DNA of 64,000 nucleotides from Candidatus Aenigmatarchaeota archaeon. GTDB lineage: Archaea; Aenigmatarchaeota; Aenigmatarchaeia; JACPZZ01. Below, one piece after another: positions 24,228 through 31,857 of this stretch. The position numbers were made by a program, and so were the translations under genes. The notes beneath the pieces were generated by a model that was not told where the DNA came from, ran no database searches, and saw nothing but the letters and a program-made list of their open reading frames with translations. Each line of letters begins with the position of its first letter. The first letter of the stretch is position 1. Where the stretch lies: assembly GCA_016202815.1 (NCBI GenBank), contig JACQNZ010000004.1, positions 141,940 to 205,939 on the forward strand. Reading direction: 5' to 3'.

Positions 24228-25676
24228 GTGGTTGTAAATAAGAGCCTGCTTCTGTCTTTTTTCGTTTGTATGGCTTTTGTGTCGTCTTTCGCAGCTGCGG
24301 CGGGCGTGGAAGTCAGCGTTACGCCTTCACAGGCCGAAGGATACAGCGGATCGGTGACAAAGTACGCGGTTACGATCAAAAACCTCGAAAGCAAGGCTGA
24401 TAGCTTCTTACTATCCTATTCAGGGACGTTTTCGTCCTGGATAACGCTTGACAAAAACCTTGTTGTGATACCGGCAGGCGGCGAGGAGACAATTTACCTT
24501 TCCGTTAACCCGCCCGTGGGCATCAACCCTTCCGTTTATCGTTACGTTGTGCGGGCGGATTCAGCAAACGACCCCACCATTTTCGGCAGCTCCGAGTTTT
24601 TCTTCACTGTTTATTTCAAATACCCAATCGTCATCAAGGACTTTAGGCTGAATGCAGCCGATTACAACCCGGGTTCTGGCATTAATGCGATGATCAAGGT
24701 CGCTAACCTGGCTGTCACGGATTTGGAAGGGTTTTCACTGGATATAACGATAACAGACCCGTTGAACAGGCAGAGCGGATTGACGATACCGGTGGGGGTC
24801 GGCGGATTGGAAGAAAAGACTATACAAAAAGTGATCACCCTTGAAAAACATGCTGTTGCAGGCGGTTACAAAGCTTCCGCCCAGTTGAGGGCGCAAAACG
24901 GCGAACAGGTGTCGCAGAATAAGACGTCTTTTGCTGTGAACAGCCTGTACAATGTGCTGCAGACAAAGGAGGAGCAGAAGATTTCGTCGGGAAAGGTTGT
25001 TACGATAAAGCTTTCGAACGAGGGCAACCTGGCAGGAAGAAATATCACTGTGCGTGAGGATTTATCGAGCGTTGTTTCGTGGTTAGCCACGGCTGACACG
25101 AAACCGACGCGCACAACATCTTCGGCAGGCGATGTTACGTATTACTGGGTCGTCGATGAGCTTGCGCCCGGACAAACGGCCAGTTTTGTTTACAGGATTT
25201 CATATACGCCGGCTTATGTGATACTCGCGTTCCTGGTTGTGGGCGGTGCCGTGCTTTTTGTGCAGATGCAAAGGCCGAGGATTTCCAAGCGCGTACTGCA
25301 TGCCGGGCCCGTGCACATAGGCAAGGAGTTCACGATGACCATTGCTGTTAAAAACTCTTCGAGGCACACATTGAAATCGGCCATTGTCCGCGACCTGATA
25401 CCGTCTGTTATGAGGCTCGTGCCGCAACATGAGACATTAAAACCGCTGGTCAAGAAAACCGCTATCGGCACAGAAATGATCTGGAAGATTGGCGATGTTC
25501 AGCCGCAGGAAGAGAGGATCATAACGTACAAGCTTTCGCCGGTTATGGGTATTTTGGGAACGGTCTCCCTGCCTCGTGCATATCTGAGGTACAGGGACGC
25601 TGATGAAAATTCCATCAAAATCGACTCAAACTATGCCGAATTGGGCGAGGTCGTGCGCGAAAGGCGAAGTGAATAG
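24228..25676 (+). CDS. Membrane-anchored protein with exported beta domains and a cytoplasmic-side beta domain
   Basis: A 482-residue protein with GTG start. A signal peptide (SLLLSFFVCMAFVSSFAAAA) is followed by three Ig-like modules resembling COG1361/COG1470 proteins (YAVTIKNLESKADSFLLSYSG; MIKVANLAVTDLEGFSL; TIKLSNEGNLAGRNITV). A membrane helix at about residues 325-347 (TPAYVILAFLVVGGAVLFVQ) follows. After it comes another beta module (FTMTIAVKNSSRHTLKSAIV) with conserved NSS and RDLIPS patterns. It resembles the exported component at 10319 in style. It probably belongs to the cell-surface layer or an envelope complex. Confidence 0.75.
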   Translation: MVVNKSLLLSFFVCMAFVSSFAAAAGVEVSVTPSQAEGYSGSVTKYAVTIKNLESKADSFLLSYSGTFSSWITLDKNLVVIPAGGEETIYLSVNPPVGINPSVYRYVVRADSANDPTIFGSSEFFFTVYFKYPIVIKDFRLNAADYNPGSGINAMIKVANLAVTDLEGFSLDITITDPLNRQSGLTIPVGVGGLEEKTIQKVITLEKHAVAGGYKASAQLRAQNGEQVSQNKTSFAVNSLYNVLQTKEEQKISSGKVVTIKLSNEGNLAGRNITVREDLSSVVSWLATADTKPTRTTSSAGDVTYYWVVDELAPGQTASFVYRISYTPAYVILAFLVVGGAVLFVQMQRPRISKRVLHAGPVHIGKEFTMTIAVKNSSRHTLKSAIVRDLIPSVMRLVPQHETLKPLVKKTAIGTEMIWKIGDVQPQEERIITYKLSPVMGILGTVSLPRAYLRYRDADENSIKIDSNYAELGEVVRERRSE

Positions 25677-25727
25677 CCGTTCGTTTGGACAAACAAGATT
25701 TTTATATTTATCCCACAATGAGATAGC

Positions 25728-26219
25728 ATGCTGGCTTACATTCTGAATGTGGAGGGGTCTGGTTACAGGCAGTCCAACGTTTTCCACCTTGATCCTGACA
25801 CCAAGCTGCTAGTCCCTGTAGAACTGGACAGGATCGAAATGGTTGGATTCCCGCCTTACCCGTTCCGGTCGCACGGCGACCTGGCGCAGGTATGGCCGTA
25901 TGATAGGATGCCCACCCGCGTTATTGTCGATGGCCAGCCTGCTGACAATCTAACAACAAAGCTGAAGTCCATGCCGGATGGCGCCAGCGGAATGGTGATC
26001 GGCCGGTACGACCCTCAAAAAGATTCTGCAATTTCCCGCTCGCGGGAAAGCGTTATGGATGCTGTCCGGAAAGGACGGTTGATGGAAAAAATACGGGGGC
26101 TGGAAGGCGGGCAAACTGTCATGGCAGCTTATTTCAGGTTTTCTCCCCGGATGCTGGCAGAATCCGCGCAGTTGGAAATGGCGCTACTTGAACAGGAACC
26201 CGGTCTCCTTCGACCATAG
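25728..26219 (+). CDS. Protein of unknown function
   Basis: A 163-residue soluble protein starting MLAYILNVEGSGYRQSNVFHL. It has short beta-like strands (LLVPVELDRIEMVGF) and aromatic/proline segments (PPYPFRSHGDLAQVWPYDRMPTR). A helical C-terminus follows (SVMDAVRKGRLMEKIRGLEGG). No signal peptide or known motif is seen. Its last 36 bases overlap the convergent ogg gene. A TATA-like TTTTTATATTTATC precedes it (about 25699-25712), spaced for a leaderless transcript. Confidence 0.55.
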   Translation: MLAYILNVEGSGYRQSNVFHLDPDTKLLVPVELDRIEMVGFPPYPFRSHGDLAQVWPYDRMPTRVIVDGQPADNLTTKLKSMPDGASGMVIGRYDPQKDSAISRSRESVMDAVRKGRLMEKIRGLEGGQTVMAAYFRFSPRMLAESAQLEMALLEQEPGLLRP

Positions 26220-26816
26220 AAGAAGGTCGAGCGCATTTAACGGGATCCCGGCATCTTTCGAGAATTTTTTCATTTTGGCCTCTATTTCCAGATATTTTTT
26301 GTCTGTCAATTGCTCGGGTATCTCGTCGATGACGTTGAACCATTTCAAATTTCGCATTATGTGCACGTCCAGTATCGCGAATTCTTTACCCAAACCTATG
26401 TTTCTTAGAAAATGAGAAGCTTCTTTTCGCCCGAGACCGTTGACGTTCTTGATAAGCCACTCCCTTGCGCCCGCCGGCGACAGGAATTTCTTTAAGAAAT
26501 CGTTAAAATTTACCTTAGTATCCATGAATCGCCCCCTCGCCTGTACTACGTATTTTGCCTTTTCATCCGGAAAGCTTATGTCGTCCATGTACTTCCTGAT
26601 TTCTTCGGCGGTCCCTTTAAACAACAAACCGTTGCTTGCGAGCTGTTTTACGATGCGGTCGCACTTGACAGCCGACGAGCGGGGCGTACAGAGGCAAAAG
26701 CAAAGCTCGAGGAAGATTTTTTTATTGTCCTTTCCGTTTTGTTCAAAGTCTTCCAGGCGCGCCTGTATATCGGCTTTTTTGGATCCGTAAAAATTTTTAA
26801 GCTCCTCTAGATCCAT
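26184..26816 (-). CDS. ogg: 8-oxoguanine DNA glycosylase/AP lyase, archaeal Ogg2 type
   Basis: A 210-residue Ogg2 family enzyme that removes 8-oxoguanine and cleaves the abasic site. The helix-hairpin-helix reads NVNGLGRKEASHFLRNIG, with the catalytic Lys in GRKEAS. The catalytic Asp is in FAILDVHIMRNL. The C-terminus TGFLFK ends in the lysine that recognises 8-oxoguanine in archaeal Ogg2. ATG 26816 is chosen because the longer frame would run back into tRNA-Tyr. It lies 28 bases from a TATA box, so the transcript is probably leaderless. Confidence 0.92.
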   Translation of the reverse strand: MDLEELKNFYGSKKADIQARLEDFEQNGKDNKKIFLELCFCLCTPRSSAVKCDRIVKQLASNGLLFKGTAEEIRKYMDDISFPDEKAKYVVQARGRFMDTKVNFNDFLKKFLSPAGAREWLIKNVNGLGRKEASHFLRNIGLGKEFAILDVHIMRNLKWFNVIDEIPEQLTDKKYLEIEAKMKKFSKDAGIPLNALDLLLWSKETGFLFK

Positions 26817-26839
26817 GATATAATCAGGTAAAAAACAAG

Positions 26840-26848
26840 TTATATAAG
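26840..26848. promoter_or_regulatory. Shared TATA box between ogg and tRNA-Tyr
   Basis: TTATATAAG reads CTTATATAA on the other strand. It lies 28-36 bases before the tRNA-Tyr 5' end and 23-31 bases before the ogg ATG. One near-symmetric element thus appears to serve both divergent genes. Confidence 0.6.
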
Positions 26849-26876
26849 CTGATCTGGTAAATAGATTTTTAGTCAT

Positions 26877-27154
26877 CCCCCGGTAGCTCAATCTGGTAGA
26901 GTACTCGGCTGTAGTTTGGTACCGCGCAAGTTGTGCCAAGATCTGGCCGTATTCGGAAACCGAGTTGTTGGGCGTTCAAATAAGCCTTTTCTTTTGACAA
27001 AGGCTTGTGGTACAAGCCATGCATGGAAAACAGAAGTTTTCCATGAAAAGAAAAGCCTTAAGGTAAAAGAAAACCTAATGGAAGAAAAATAAATGGCCTT
27101 AAGGCAAAGGAAAACTTAGGATGGGAGAAGGCTTGGAAACTCGCCCCCGGGGGA
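26877..27154 (+). tRNA. tRNA-Tyr(GTA) with two introns, one in the T-loop
   Basis: Acceptor CCCCCGG (26877-26883) pairs CCGGGGG (27147-27153), with discriminator A. The C1-G72 pair is typical of archaeal tRNA-Tyr. D-arm GCTC/GAGT. Anticodon stem CTCGG/CCGAG (26960-26964) with anticodon GTA at 26911-26913. Intron 1 is 26915-26958 (44 nt, site 37/38). T-stem GGGCG (26970-26974) and CGCCC (27142-27146) are separated by TTCAAA and about 160 nt of intron 2 (about 26981-27140, one-base ambiguity). Intron 2 ends pair: TAAGCCTT with AAGGCTTG, plus TTC with GAA, leaving bulges AAA and ACT. That is a good bulge-helix-bulge. Confidence 0.92.
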
Positions 27155-27210
27155 TTATTGTTTTTCCTATCCTGACATATTGTCGTCAGCTTGGTTCGGC
27201 GTAAAAATTT

Positions 27211-27381
27211 TTATAACTTGACTATCCCCAGAGTGTAAAGAACGAATAGTATCAACGCGACTACGATGACAACGGCTGGAAATGACGATTTCCCCCGCGC
27301 TTTCCCGAAAGGGGTGCCGCAGTTCGGGCAGAAATTGGCCTTTGCTTGGCCGGTTTCGTGGCCGCATTTTGCGCATTTCAT
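27211..27381 (-). CDS. Zinc-ribbon plus one membrane helix microprotein
   Basis: A 56-residue protein, not to be confused with an overlapping frame. MKCAKCGHETGQAKANFCPNCG is a two-pair zinc ribbon of the zinc_ribbon_2 type (CxxC then CxxC, 12-residue spacer). A short basic linker is followed by a single membrane helix (AVVIVVALILFVLYTLGIV). The ribbon would face the cytoplasm. Such proteins are common in archaea; their function is unknown. It lies 24 bases downstream of the next zinc-ribbon gene in the same direction. Confidence 0.8.
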   Translation of the reverse strand: MKCAKCGHETGQAKANFCPNCGTPFGKARGKSSFPAVVIVVALILFVLYTLGIVKL

Positions 27382-27405
27382 GATTTATTTTGATTTTTTA
27401 GACTA

Positions 27406-27558
27406 TTAAACCTCTTTCATTATATGCCCGCATTGCGCGCACATGGCCCGCCCATGGGCCGGGTCTTCCATGAGCTTGTTGGAACCGCACTCCGGGCACA
27501 CGCGCCTGCGAAAATCCCTTGTCACGTCAATGCGGTCGCTTTGTTTTAATGACCTCAT
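27406..27558 (-). CDS. TFIIB-like zinc-ribbon microprotein
   Basis: A 50-residue protein: RRRVCPECGSNKLMEDPAH then MCAQCGH, a CxxC...CxxC ribbon with 15 residues between the pairs and the R.VCPECGS opening usual in TFB zinc ribbons. It has no cyclin-like domains, so it is not TFB. Its ATG overlaps the stop of the upstream 209-residue gene by one base (TGATG). That places it in the trxB transcript. Confidence 0.75.
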   Translation of the reverse strand: MRSLKQSDRIDVTRDFRRRVCPECGSNKLMEDPAHGRAMCAQCGHIMKEV

Positions 27559-28187
27559 CAAACTTCCTTCTGCACAAAAAGTATAAGCGCGCGCAATTTT
27601 TCCTTGTCCGTGGTTTCATCGTCGTTGGCAATGACCATCGTCTTCCCGCCGAGCTTCTTCGCCCATTGCATGACTATTACGGATTTTGCCGCGTCGCTTA
27701 GCATCGGCCATTGCGCAACGCCCAATATCTCGTTTTTGACAGCTTTCGGTATTTCCGGAAGCTTTTCCGTCATTACCACGCGTTTTGCGTTTTCCATGGC
27801 CTTTTGCCTGTCCGCGCCAGACAGGCGGATTATTTTCCCGTGCCTGGTTATTTGTTGCGCTATCCTGAACGCGTCGTTTGTCGGGATCTGGCCGGGATAT
27901 TTGGCGATCTCTATTTCGGACAGGGTTATATTGTGTGCGGCCTTTTCCGAAAACACCGTGCCGTTGCTTATGTTCTTGATTTCCAGGAACGAGTAATTGT
28001 TGCCCTGTTTCTGGACAGTAACGCTGAAATGCGGCGGATATTTTTCGCCTAATTCGTCCGAGTAGACTTTGAAATTCCCGTTTTTGTCTGCTGTTTTCGC
28101 CCGTTCGTACGCCGCTTTCATCACTTTAAGCATAGGATGTTCGGGCTTTTCGATAGAATCCAACAGTTTAACAATTTCGTTTCCCAT
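27558..28187 (-). CDS. Protein of unknown function downstream of trxB
   Basis: A 209-residue soluble protein. ATG 28187 (MGNEIVKLLDSIE) is preferred because it follows the trxB stop; a longer start at 28208 would overlap trxB. Charged helices alternate with beta-like stretches (KVYSDELGEKYPPHFSVTVQ; SFLEIKNISNGTVF). A C-terminal helical half includes AKRVVMTEKLPEIPKAVKNEIL. No cysteines form a motif and no known family was recognised. It is translationally coupled to the zinc-ribbon microprotein at 27406, so the two may work together. Confidence 0.6.
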   Translation of the reverse strand: MGNEIVKLLDSIEKPEHPMLKVMKAAYERAKTADKNGNFKVYSDELGEKYPPHFSVTVQKQGNNYSFLEIKNISNGTVFSEKAAHNITLSEIEIAKYPGQIPTNDAFRIAQQITRHGKIIRLSGADRQKAMENAKRVVMTEKLPEIPKAVKNEILGVAQWPMLSDAAKSVIVMQWAKKLGGKTMVIANDDETTDKEKLRALILFVQKEV

Positions 28188-28191
28188 GAGG

Positions 28192-29103
28192 TCACAGCTC
28201 GTTCTCATTCACGTATTTGTAGGCGGAATACACAGCGGACACGGCCTCGCCGACGCCGGTTATCGCCTGCTTGAATTTGGTATCAACGACATCGCCGGCC
28301 GCGAATACGCCCGGCACGTTAGTTTTTGATTCACGGTCTATAATTATTTCTTTCTTGTCGTTCAGTTTCACGCCCAGTTTTTCCGCAAGCTGTGACATGG
28401 GCGTAGCGCCTATTTCGACAAAGACGGCGTCCAGAGGCAGTTCATTTGATCCGTTGTAGGGCCTGTCCAAAACTACGCCCTTTATGACTTTGTTGCCTCT
28501 TATTTCCTTTACGTTCGCCTTGTTTATTATTTCTATTTTTTTGTTCGTTTCTATCCGTTTCATGTTCACAGGTTCCGGGTGTATCTGGTCGCCGCGGTAA
28601 ATTATGTAGACTTTCCTGCCCCACTGGGTTAATAACAAGGCCTCTTTGCCGGCGCTGTCCGAGCCGCCGACAACAGCGATCGTTTTTTCCTTGTACGCGT
28701 ACCCGTCGCATAACGCGCAGCTATGGACACCTTTGCCTTCGAATTCCTTTTCGCCCGGCACGCCAAGTTCGCGGTGCCTGGAGCCCGTTGCGACCAAAAC
28801 AGACTTCGCTTCGTAGATTTTTTCTTCGGTGTCAACAACAAAAAAATTATCCTTTTTTTCTATTTTTGTAACCTTGTCTTCCACAAGTTCCACATCGTAA
28901 TTTTTCGCGTGCTTGCGCAGCTTTTCCGCGAGTTCCAATCCTGTTAGACGTTCAAAACCGGGATAGTTTTCGACTACGTCTGTCAACGCTATCGTGCCGC
29001 CTATGTTGTCGCCTATCATAGCAGTCTTCAGGTTCAGCCGGCCCGCATACATTGCTGCGCCCAGGCCGACGACGCCGCCGCCTACGATAATCAAGTCGTA
29101 CAT
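28192..29103 (-). CDS. trxB: Thioredoxin reductase
   Basis: A 303-residue FAD/NAD(P)H-dependent thioredoxin-disulfide reductase. FAD-binding GGGVVGLGAAMYAGRL opens the protein. The redox-active CxxC is CALCDG (residues about 132-137). The NAD(P)H-binding GGSDSAGKEALLL follows. The C-terminal GVFAAGDVVDTKFKQAITGVGEA is the FAD ribityl motif. Length is normal. It supplies electrons to thioredoxin-like proteins; no thioredoxin gene is adjacent in this window. It lies 42 bases from the metal regulator gene at 29146 in the same direction. Confidence 0.96.
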   Translation of the reverse strand: MYDLIIVGGGVVGLGAAMYAGRLNLKTAMIGDNIGGTIALTDVVENYPGFERLTGLELAEKLRKHAKNYDVELVEDKVTKIEKKDNFFVVDTEEKIYEAKSVLVATGSRHRELGVPGEKEFEGKGVHSCALCDGYAYKEKTIAVVGGSDSAGKEALLLTQWGRKVYIIYRGDQIHPEPVNMKRIETNKKIEIINKANVKEIRGNKVIKGVVLDRPYNGSNELPLDAVFVEIGATPMSQLAEKLGVKLNDKKEIIIDRESKTNVPGVFAAGDVVDTKFKQAITGVGEAVSAVYSAYKYVNENEL

Positions 29104-29145
29104 ATGTCAAACCCTATTTTGTCCGTTTCTGTATTAATATTAGGT

Positions 29146-29562
29146 TCATTTGATGAAGTTTTTCAGCTTTTTCGCCCATTTTGGATTGTTTTCAGCGAAC
29201 AGAACCAGCCTGTTAATCCTTTTGATGGTGGAAGGGTGGATGTGATGCTCTGCGCCCTCCGTATCTGCGTAGGCAGTTTTTTCATCAACGCCTATCAGCG
29301 TGAGGAATTCCATCATCTTGGAATGCGTGTCGGAAACGTTTTTCGCGATCCGTTCGCCGGCCGGCGTCAGCGATATTTCCCTGTATTTTTCGTATTTAAC
29401 CAGGCCCCGCTTGTCCAATTTTTGCAGCATGCTCGTCACGGTGGGCGGGCGCACCCTGAGACGCTGGGAAATGTCCACGACCTTTGCGTAACCCTTGGAT
29501 TTGGAGAGCTTGTATATGGTTTCCAGGTAATCTTCGACGGCGGGGGTGTTGGTTTTTTCCAT
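29146..29562 (-). CDS. DtxR/MntR-family metal-dependent repressor
   Basis: A 138-residue regulator with an N-terminal winged helix (VEDYLETIYKLSKSKGYAKVVDISQRL) and a dimerisation domain. Candidate metal ligands follow the MntR pattern: Asp and Glu in EDYLE, His in DTHSKMMEF, and Glu/His in TEGAEHHIHPS. There is no SH3 domain, so it is the short MntR-like form. It is divergent from the multicopper oxidase - ZIP - NRAMP operon. Palindromic sites fill the gap, so it very likely controls metal uptake and oxidation there, and perhaps its own gene. Confidence 0.92.
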   Translation of the reverse strand: MEKTNTPAVEDYLETIYKLSKSKGYAKVVDISQRLRVRPPTVTSMLQKLDKRGLVKYEKYREISLTPAGERIAKNVSDTHSKMMEFLTLIGVDEKTAYADTEGAEHHIHPSTIKRINRLVLFAENNPKWAKKLKNFIK

Positions 29563-29577
29563 ACTACGGATTAGTTA

Positions 29578-29636
29578 CGCTTAAATATAAGCGTTTTAAA
29601 TGTTAGATAGGTCTAAATTTGTTAAATTAGTCTAAC
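29578..29636. promoter_or_regulatory. Divergent promoter with palindromic operator candidates for the metal regulator
   Basis: CGCTTAAATATAAGCG (29578-29593) is a near-perfect palindrome holding a TATA-like TTAAATATAA usable on either strand. TTAGATAGGTCTAA (29603-29616) is an inverted repeat with half-site TTAGA. TTAGTCTAA lies at 29627-29635, with GTTAGA and TCTAAC bounding the whole 29602-29636 block. The TTAG/CTAA half-sites resemble DtxR-family boxes. Confidence 0.65.
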
Positions 29637-29650
29637 TTTGGTGCGTTTGG

Positions 29651-30673
29651 ATGAAACCTGGAAAATCCGTGAAAAATCCTGCCTTGTTGCTTGCGGCGCT
29701 AATAACGCTAAGCTTGTACGCGTTTTTTTCCGCCTTGACAGAAGCCCATTCCGGGGACCATTCCATGAAACAGGACCATGCCGGCGTTGTGGGCGAATAC
29801 ACATTTGACGATTTCGACCCGGTTTCATATTTAAAAAACTGGAATTTCAACGACCTGCCGGAAGAAAAAAGAAAGAAATTCTATAAAGAAGAGATTTTAG
29901 CCGACGGCACAACGCTGCGGGAATACTGGATATATGCTGTTGACAAAAAAATCGAAGTTGCCCCGGGCGTTTTCTTTGATGCGTGGACGTATAACGGCAG
30001 AGTGCCCGGTCCCACAATACGGGTCACGGAAAACGACACGGTGCGTGTCCATTTCATTAACCATGGCTCCCAAGCGCATACGATGCATTTCCACGGTTAT
30101 CATGAAGCGTCGATGGACGGTTCCATGCCTGAGCAATTCGTAGAGCCTGGCGAAAGTTTCATTTACGAGTTCAGGGCAGAGCCTGCGGGCTTGCACCTGT
30201 ATCATTGCCATTCGACACCTTTGAAAGACCACATTTCCAGAGGGCTTTACGGCATGTTCATCATAGATCCCAAAGAAGGACGCCAGCAAGCCAGCGAATT
30301 AATCATGATGATGAACGCGTTCGACACAAACTTTGACGGTGACAATGAAGTCTACGCCGCAAACACAAAGGCTTTCTATTACATGGATAACCCGGTAAAA
30401 GTGAAAGCCGGAGAGCTTGTCCGGATATACACCGGGAACATGGTTGAATCCGATCCTGTCAATTCCATACACATACACGGAAATTTCTTCAACGAATACC
30501 GTACAGGGACGTTGAACACGCCAAACGCTTTTACAGATATTATCGAACTCGGCCAGGGAGAACGCTCTATCCTTGAGCTGAAGTTCAGGTATCCTGGTAA
30601 ATATATGTTTCACGCCCACCAGACAGAGTTTTCCGAATTGGGCTGGGCTGGCCTTTTCGAGGTCGAACAATGA
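29651..30673 (+). CDS. Exported two-domain multicopper oxidase
   Basis: A 340-residue cupredoxin enzyme with a signal segment (ALLLAALITLSLYAFFSALT) followed by a His-rich stretch. Domain 1 has HTMHFHGYH and LHLYHCHSTPLKDH...M, including the single Cys of a type 1 copper site. Domain 2 has SIHIHGNFF and MFHAHQTEF, where the Cys position is Ala. This matches NirK-like or two-domain laccase-type oxidases, which assemble as trimers. First gene of an operon with ZIP (4-base overlap) and NRAMP. It probably oxidises metals such as Mn or Fe, or detoxifies copper. The upstream regulator supports a metal role. Confidence 0.9.
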   Translation: MKPGKSVKNPALLLAALITLSLYAFFSALTEAHSGDHSMKQDHAGVVGEYTFDDFDPVSYLKNWNFNDLPEEKRKKFYKEEILADGTTLREYWIYAVDKKIEVAPGVFFDAWTYNGRVPGPTIRVTENDTVRVHFINHGSQAHTMHFHGYHEASMDGSMPEQFVEPGESFIYEFRAEPAGLHLYHCHSTPLKDHISRGLYGMFIIDPKEGRQQASELIMMMNAFDTNFDGDNEVYAANTKAFYYMDNPVKVKAGELVRIYTGNMVESDPVNSIHIHGNFFNEYRTGTLNTPNAFTDIIELGQGERSILELKFRYPGKYMFHAHQTEFSELGWAGLFEVEQ

Positions 30674-31833
30674 ATAAACTGGTTGCAGGCGCGCTTCCGG
30701 TCGTTTTGTTGGCGGTTTTGATAGCGTCGTTCCTGCAATTCGGCCCACTTGGGCTTTTGAAAACGGCTTTTCCGCCTGTTGAGGCGGTCGCGTTTGAAAA
30801 AGTAGTGCTGGAAGACGGAAGAATAATTGCTTATGTAATGAACGACGGGCCAGACGAAGTGACGATATCACAGGTGATGGTCAACGACGCTTACAACAAG
30901 TTCCAGGCCACAAAAAGCACGCTGAAGCGTCTGGAAAAAACGATAGTTTACATAGATTATCCCTGGGCGGAGACGCTGCCGCTAAGCATCAAGCTTGTTT
31001 CGTCAAGCGGTTTGACGTTTGAAAAAGAGATTGCCGTAGCAACGCCAACGCCTGTGCCAGATTTTCGCTACATCACGAGCTTTGCGATGATAGGACTGTA
31101 TGTAGGCGTGATACCTGTTTTTCTTGGCCTGTTGTGGCTGCCGTTTTTGCGAAACTTAAGCAGGAAATGGTATGATTTTTTCCTGTCGCTGACCGTGGGA
31201 CTTCTTGTTTTCCTGTTAATCGACGCTTTTGAGGGTTCGCTGGAATTGTCGTCGGAAATGCCTCAGGCGCTGCAAGGGGTCGGCATCATAACGATAGGAT
31301 TCTTTTTGCCTTATCTGGCTTTGTTGGCGATAAGCAGGCGGGATTCCGCAAGCGCGGTAAAAAAAACCGTCGCAGGGCATACGCTTAAACTTTCCTATAT
31401 GATAGCGCTCGGAATAGGATTACATAACATGGGTGAAGGCCTGGCAATAGGCAGCGCGTTTTCTATCGGCGAGATAACCCTGGGATCTTTGTTAATAGCC
31501 GGTTTCATGCTGCACAACCTGACAGAGGGCATTGCAATAGTTGCGCCGATAACGAAGCATAAAAGCGAAAACGTTTTGCGCCACCTGCTGGTGCTGGGGC
31601 TGATAGCAGGCGGCCCTACTATAATCGGGGCGTGGATAGGCGGGTTCGCCTTTTCCCAGTTCTGGTCGCTGTTGTTCCTTTCCATAGGCGTCGGCGCGAT
31701 TTTCTACGTGATCGTAGAAGTGTTGAAATATATGGGAAATGGTCCGCAAACAACTTTGTTTACGCCTACCAACGTAGCAGGGTTCTTGGCGGGTTTGTTG
31801 ATAATGTACGCGACAGGGTTGCTGGTGTCCTAG
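30670..31833 (+). CDS. ZIP-family metal transporter with an N-terminal exported domain
   Basis: A 387-residue protein. Residues 1-25 are a membrane segment. Residues 35-130 form an extracellular beta domain (VVLEDGRIIAYVMNDGPDEVTISQ), unusual for ZIP proteins. The C-terminal 240 residues are a ZIP transporter: ALGIGLHNMGEGLAIGSAFS and GFMLHNLTEGIAI carry the HNxxEG metal-site motifs of helices 4 and 5. ZIP proteins move Zn, Fe or Mn into the cytoplasm. The ATG overlaps the multicopper oxidase stop. The added exterior domain may pass metal from the oxidase. Confidence 0.9.
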   Translation: MNKLVAGALPVVLLAVLIASFLQFGPLGLLKTAFPPVEAVAFEKVVLEDGRIIAYVMNDGPDEVTISQVMVNDAYNKFQATKSTLKRLEKTIVYIDYPWAETLPLSIKLVSSSGLTFEKEIAVATPTPVPDFRYITSFAMIGLYVGVIPVFLGLLWLPFLRNLSRKWYDFFLSLTVGLLVFLLIDAFEGSLELSSEMPQALQGVGIITIGFFLPYLALLAISRRDSASAVKKTVAGHTLKLSYMIALGIGLHNMGEGLAIGSAFSIGEITLGSLLIAGFMLHNLTEGIAIVAPITKHKSENVLRHLLVLGLIAGGPTIIGAWIGGFAFSQFWSLLFLSIGVGAIFYVIVEVLKYMGNGPQTTLFTPTNVAGFLAGLLIMYATGLLVS

Positions 31834-31857
31834 GTTAAGATTAAGGTGCGGATATCT

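Noticed and set aside
27167..27376. A 69-codon minus-strand frame over the zinc-ribbon microprotein
   Set aside because: The overlapping frame 27211-27381 has intact CxxC pairs and a membrane helix; this one has neither.
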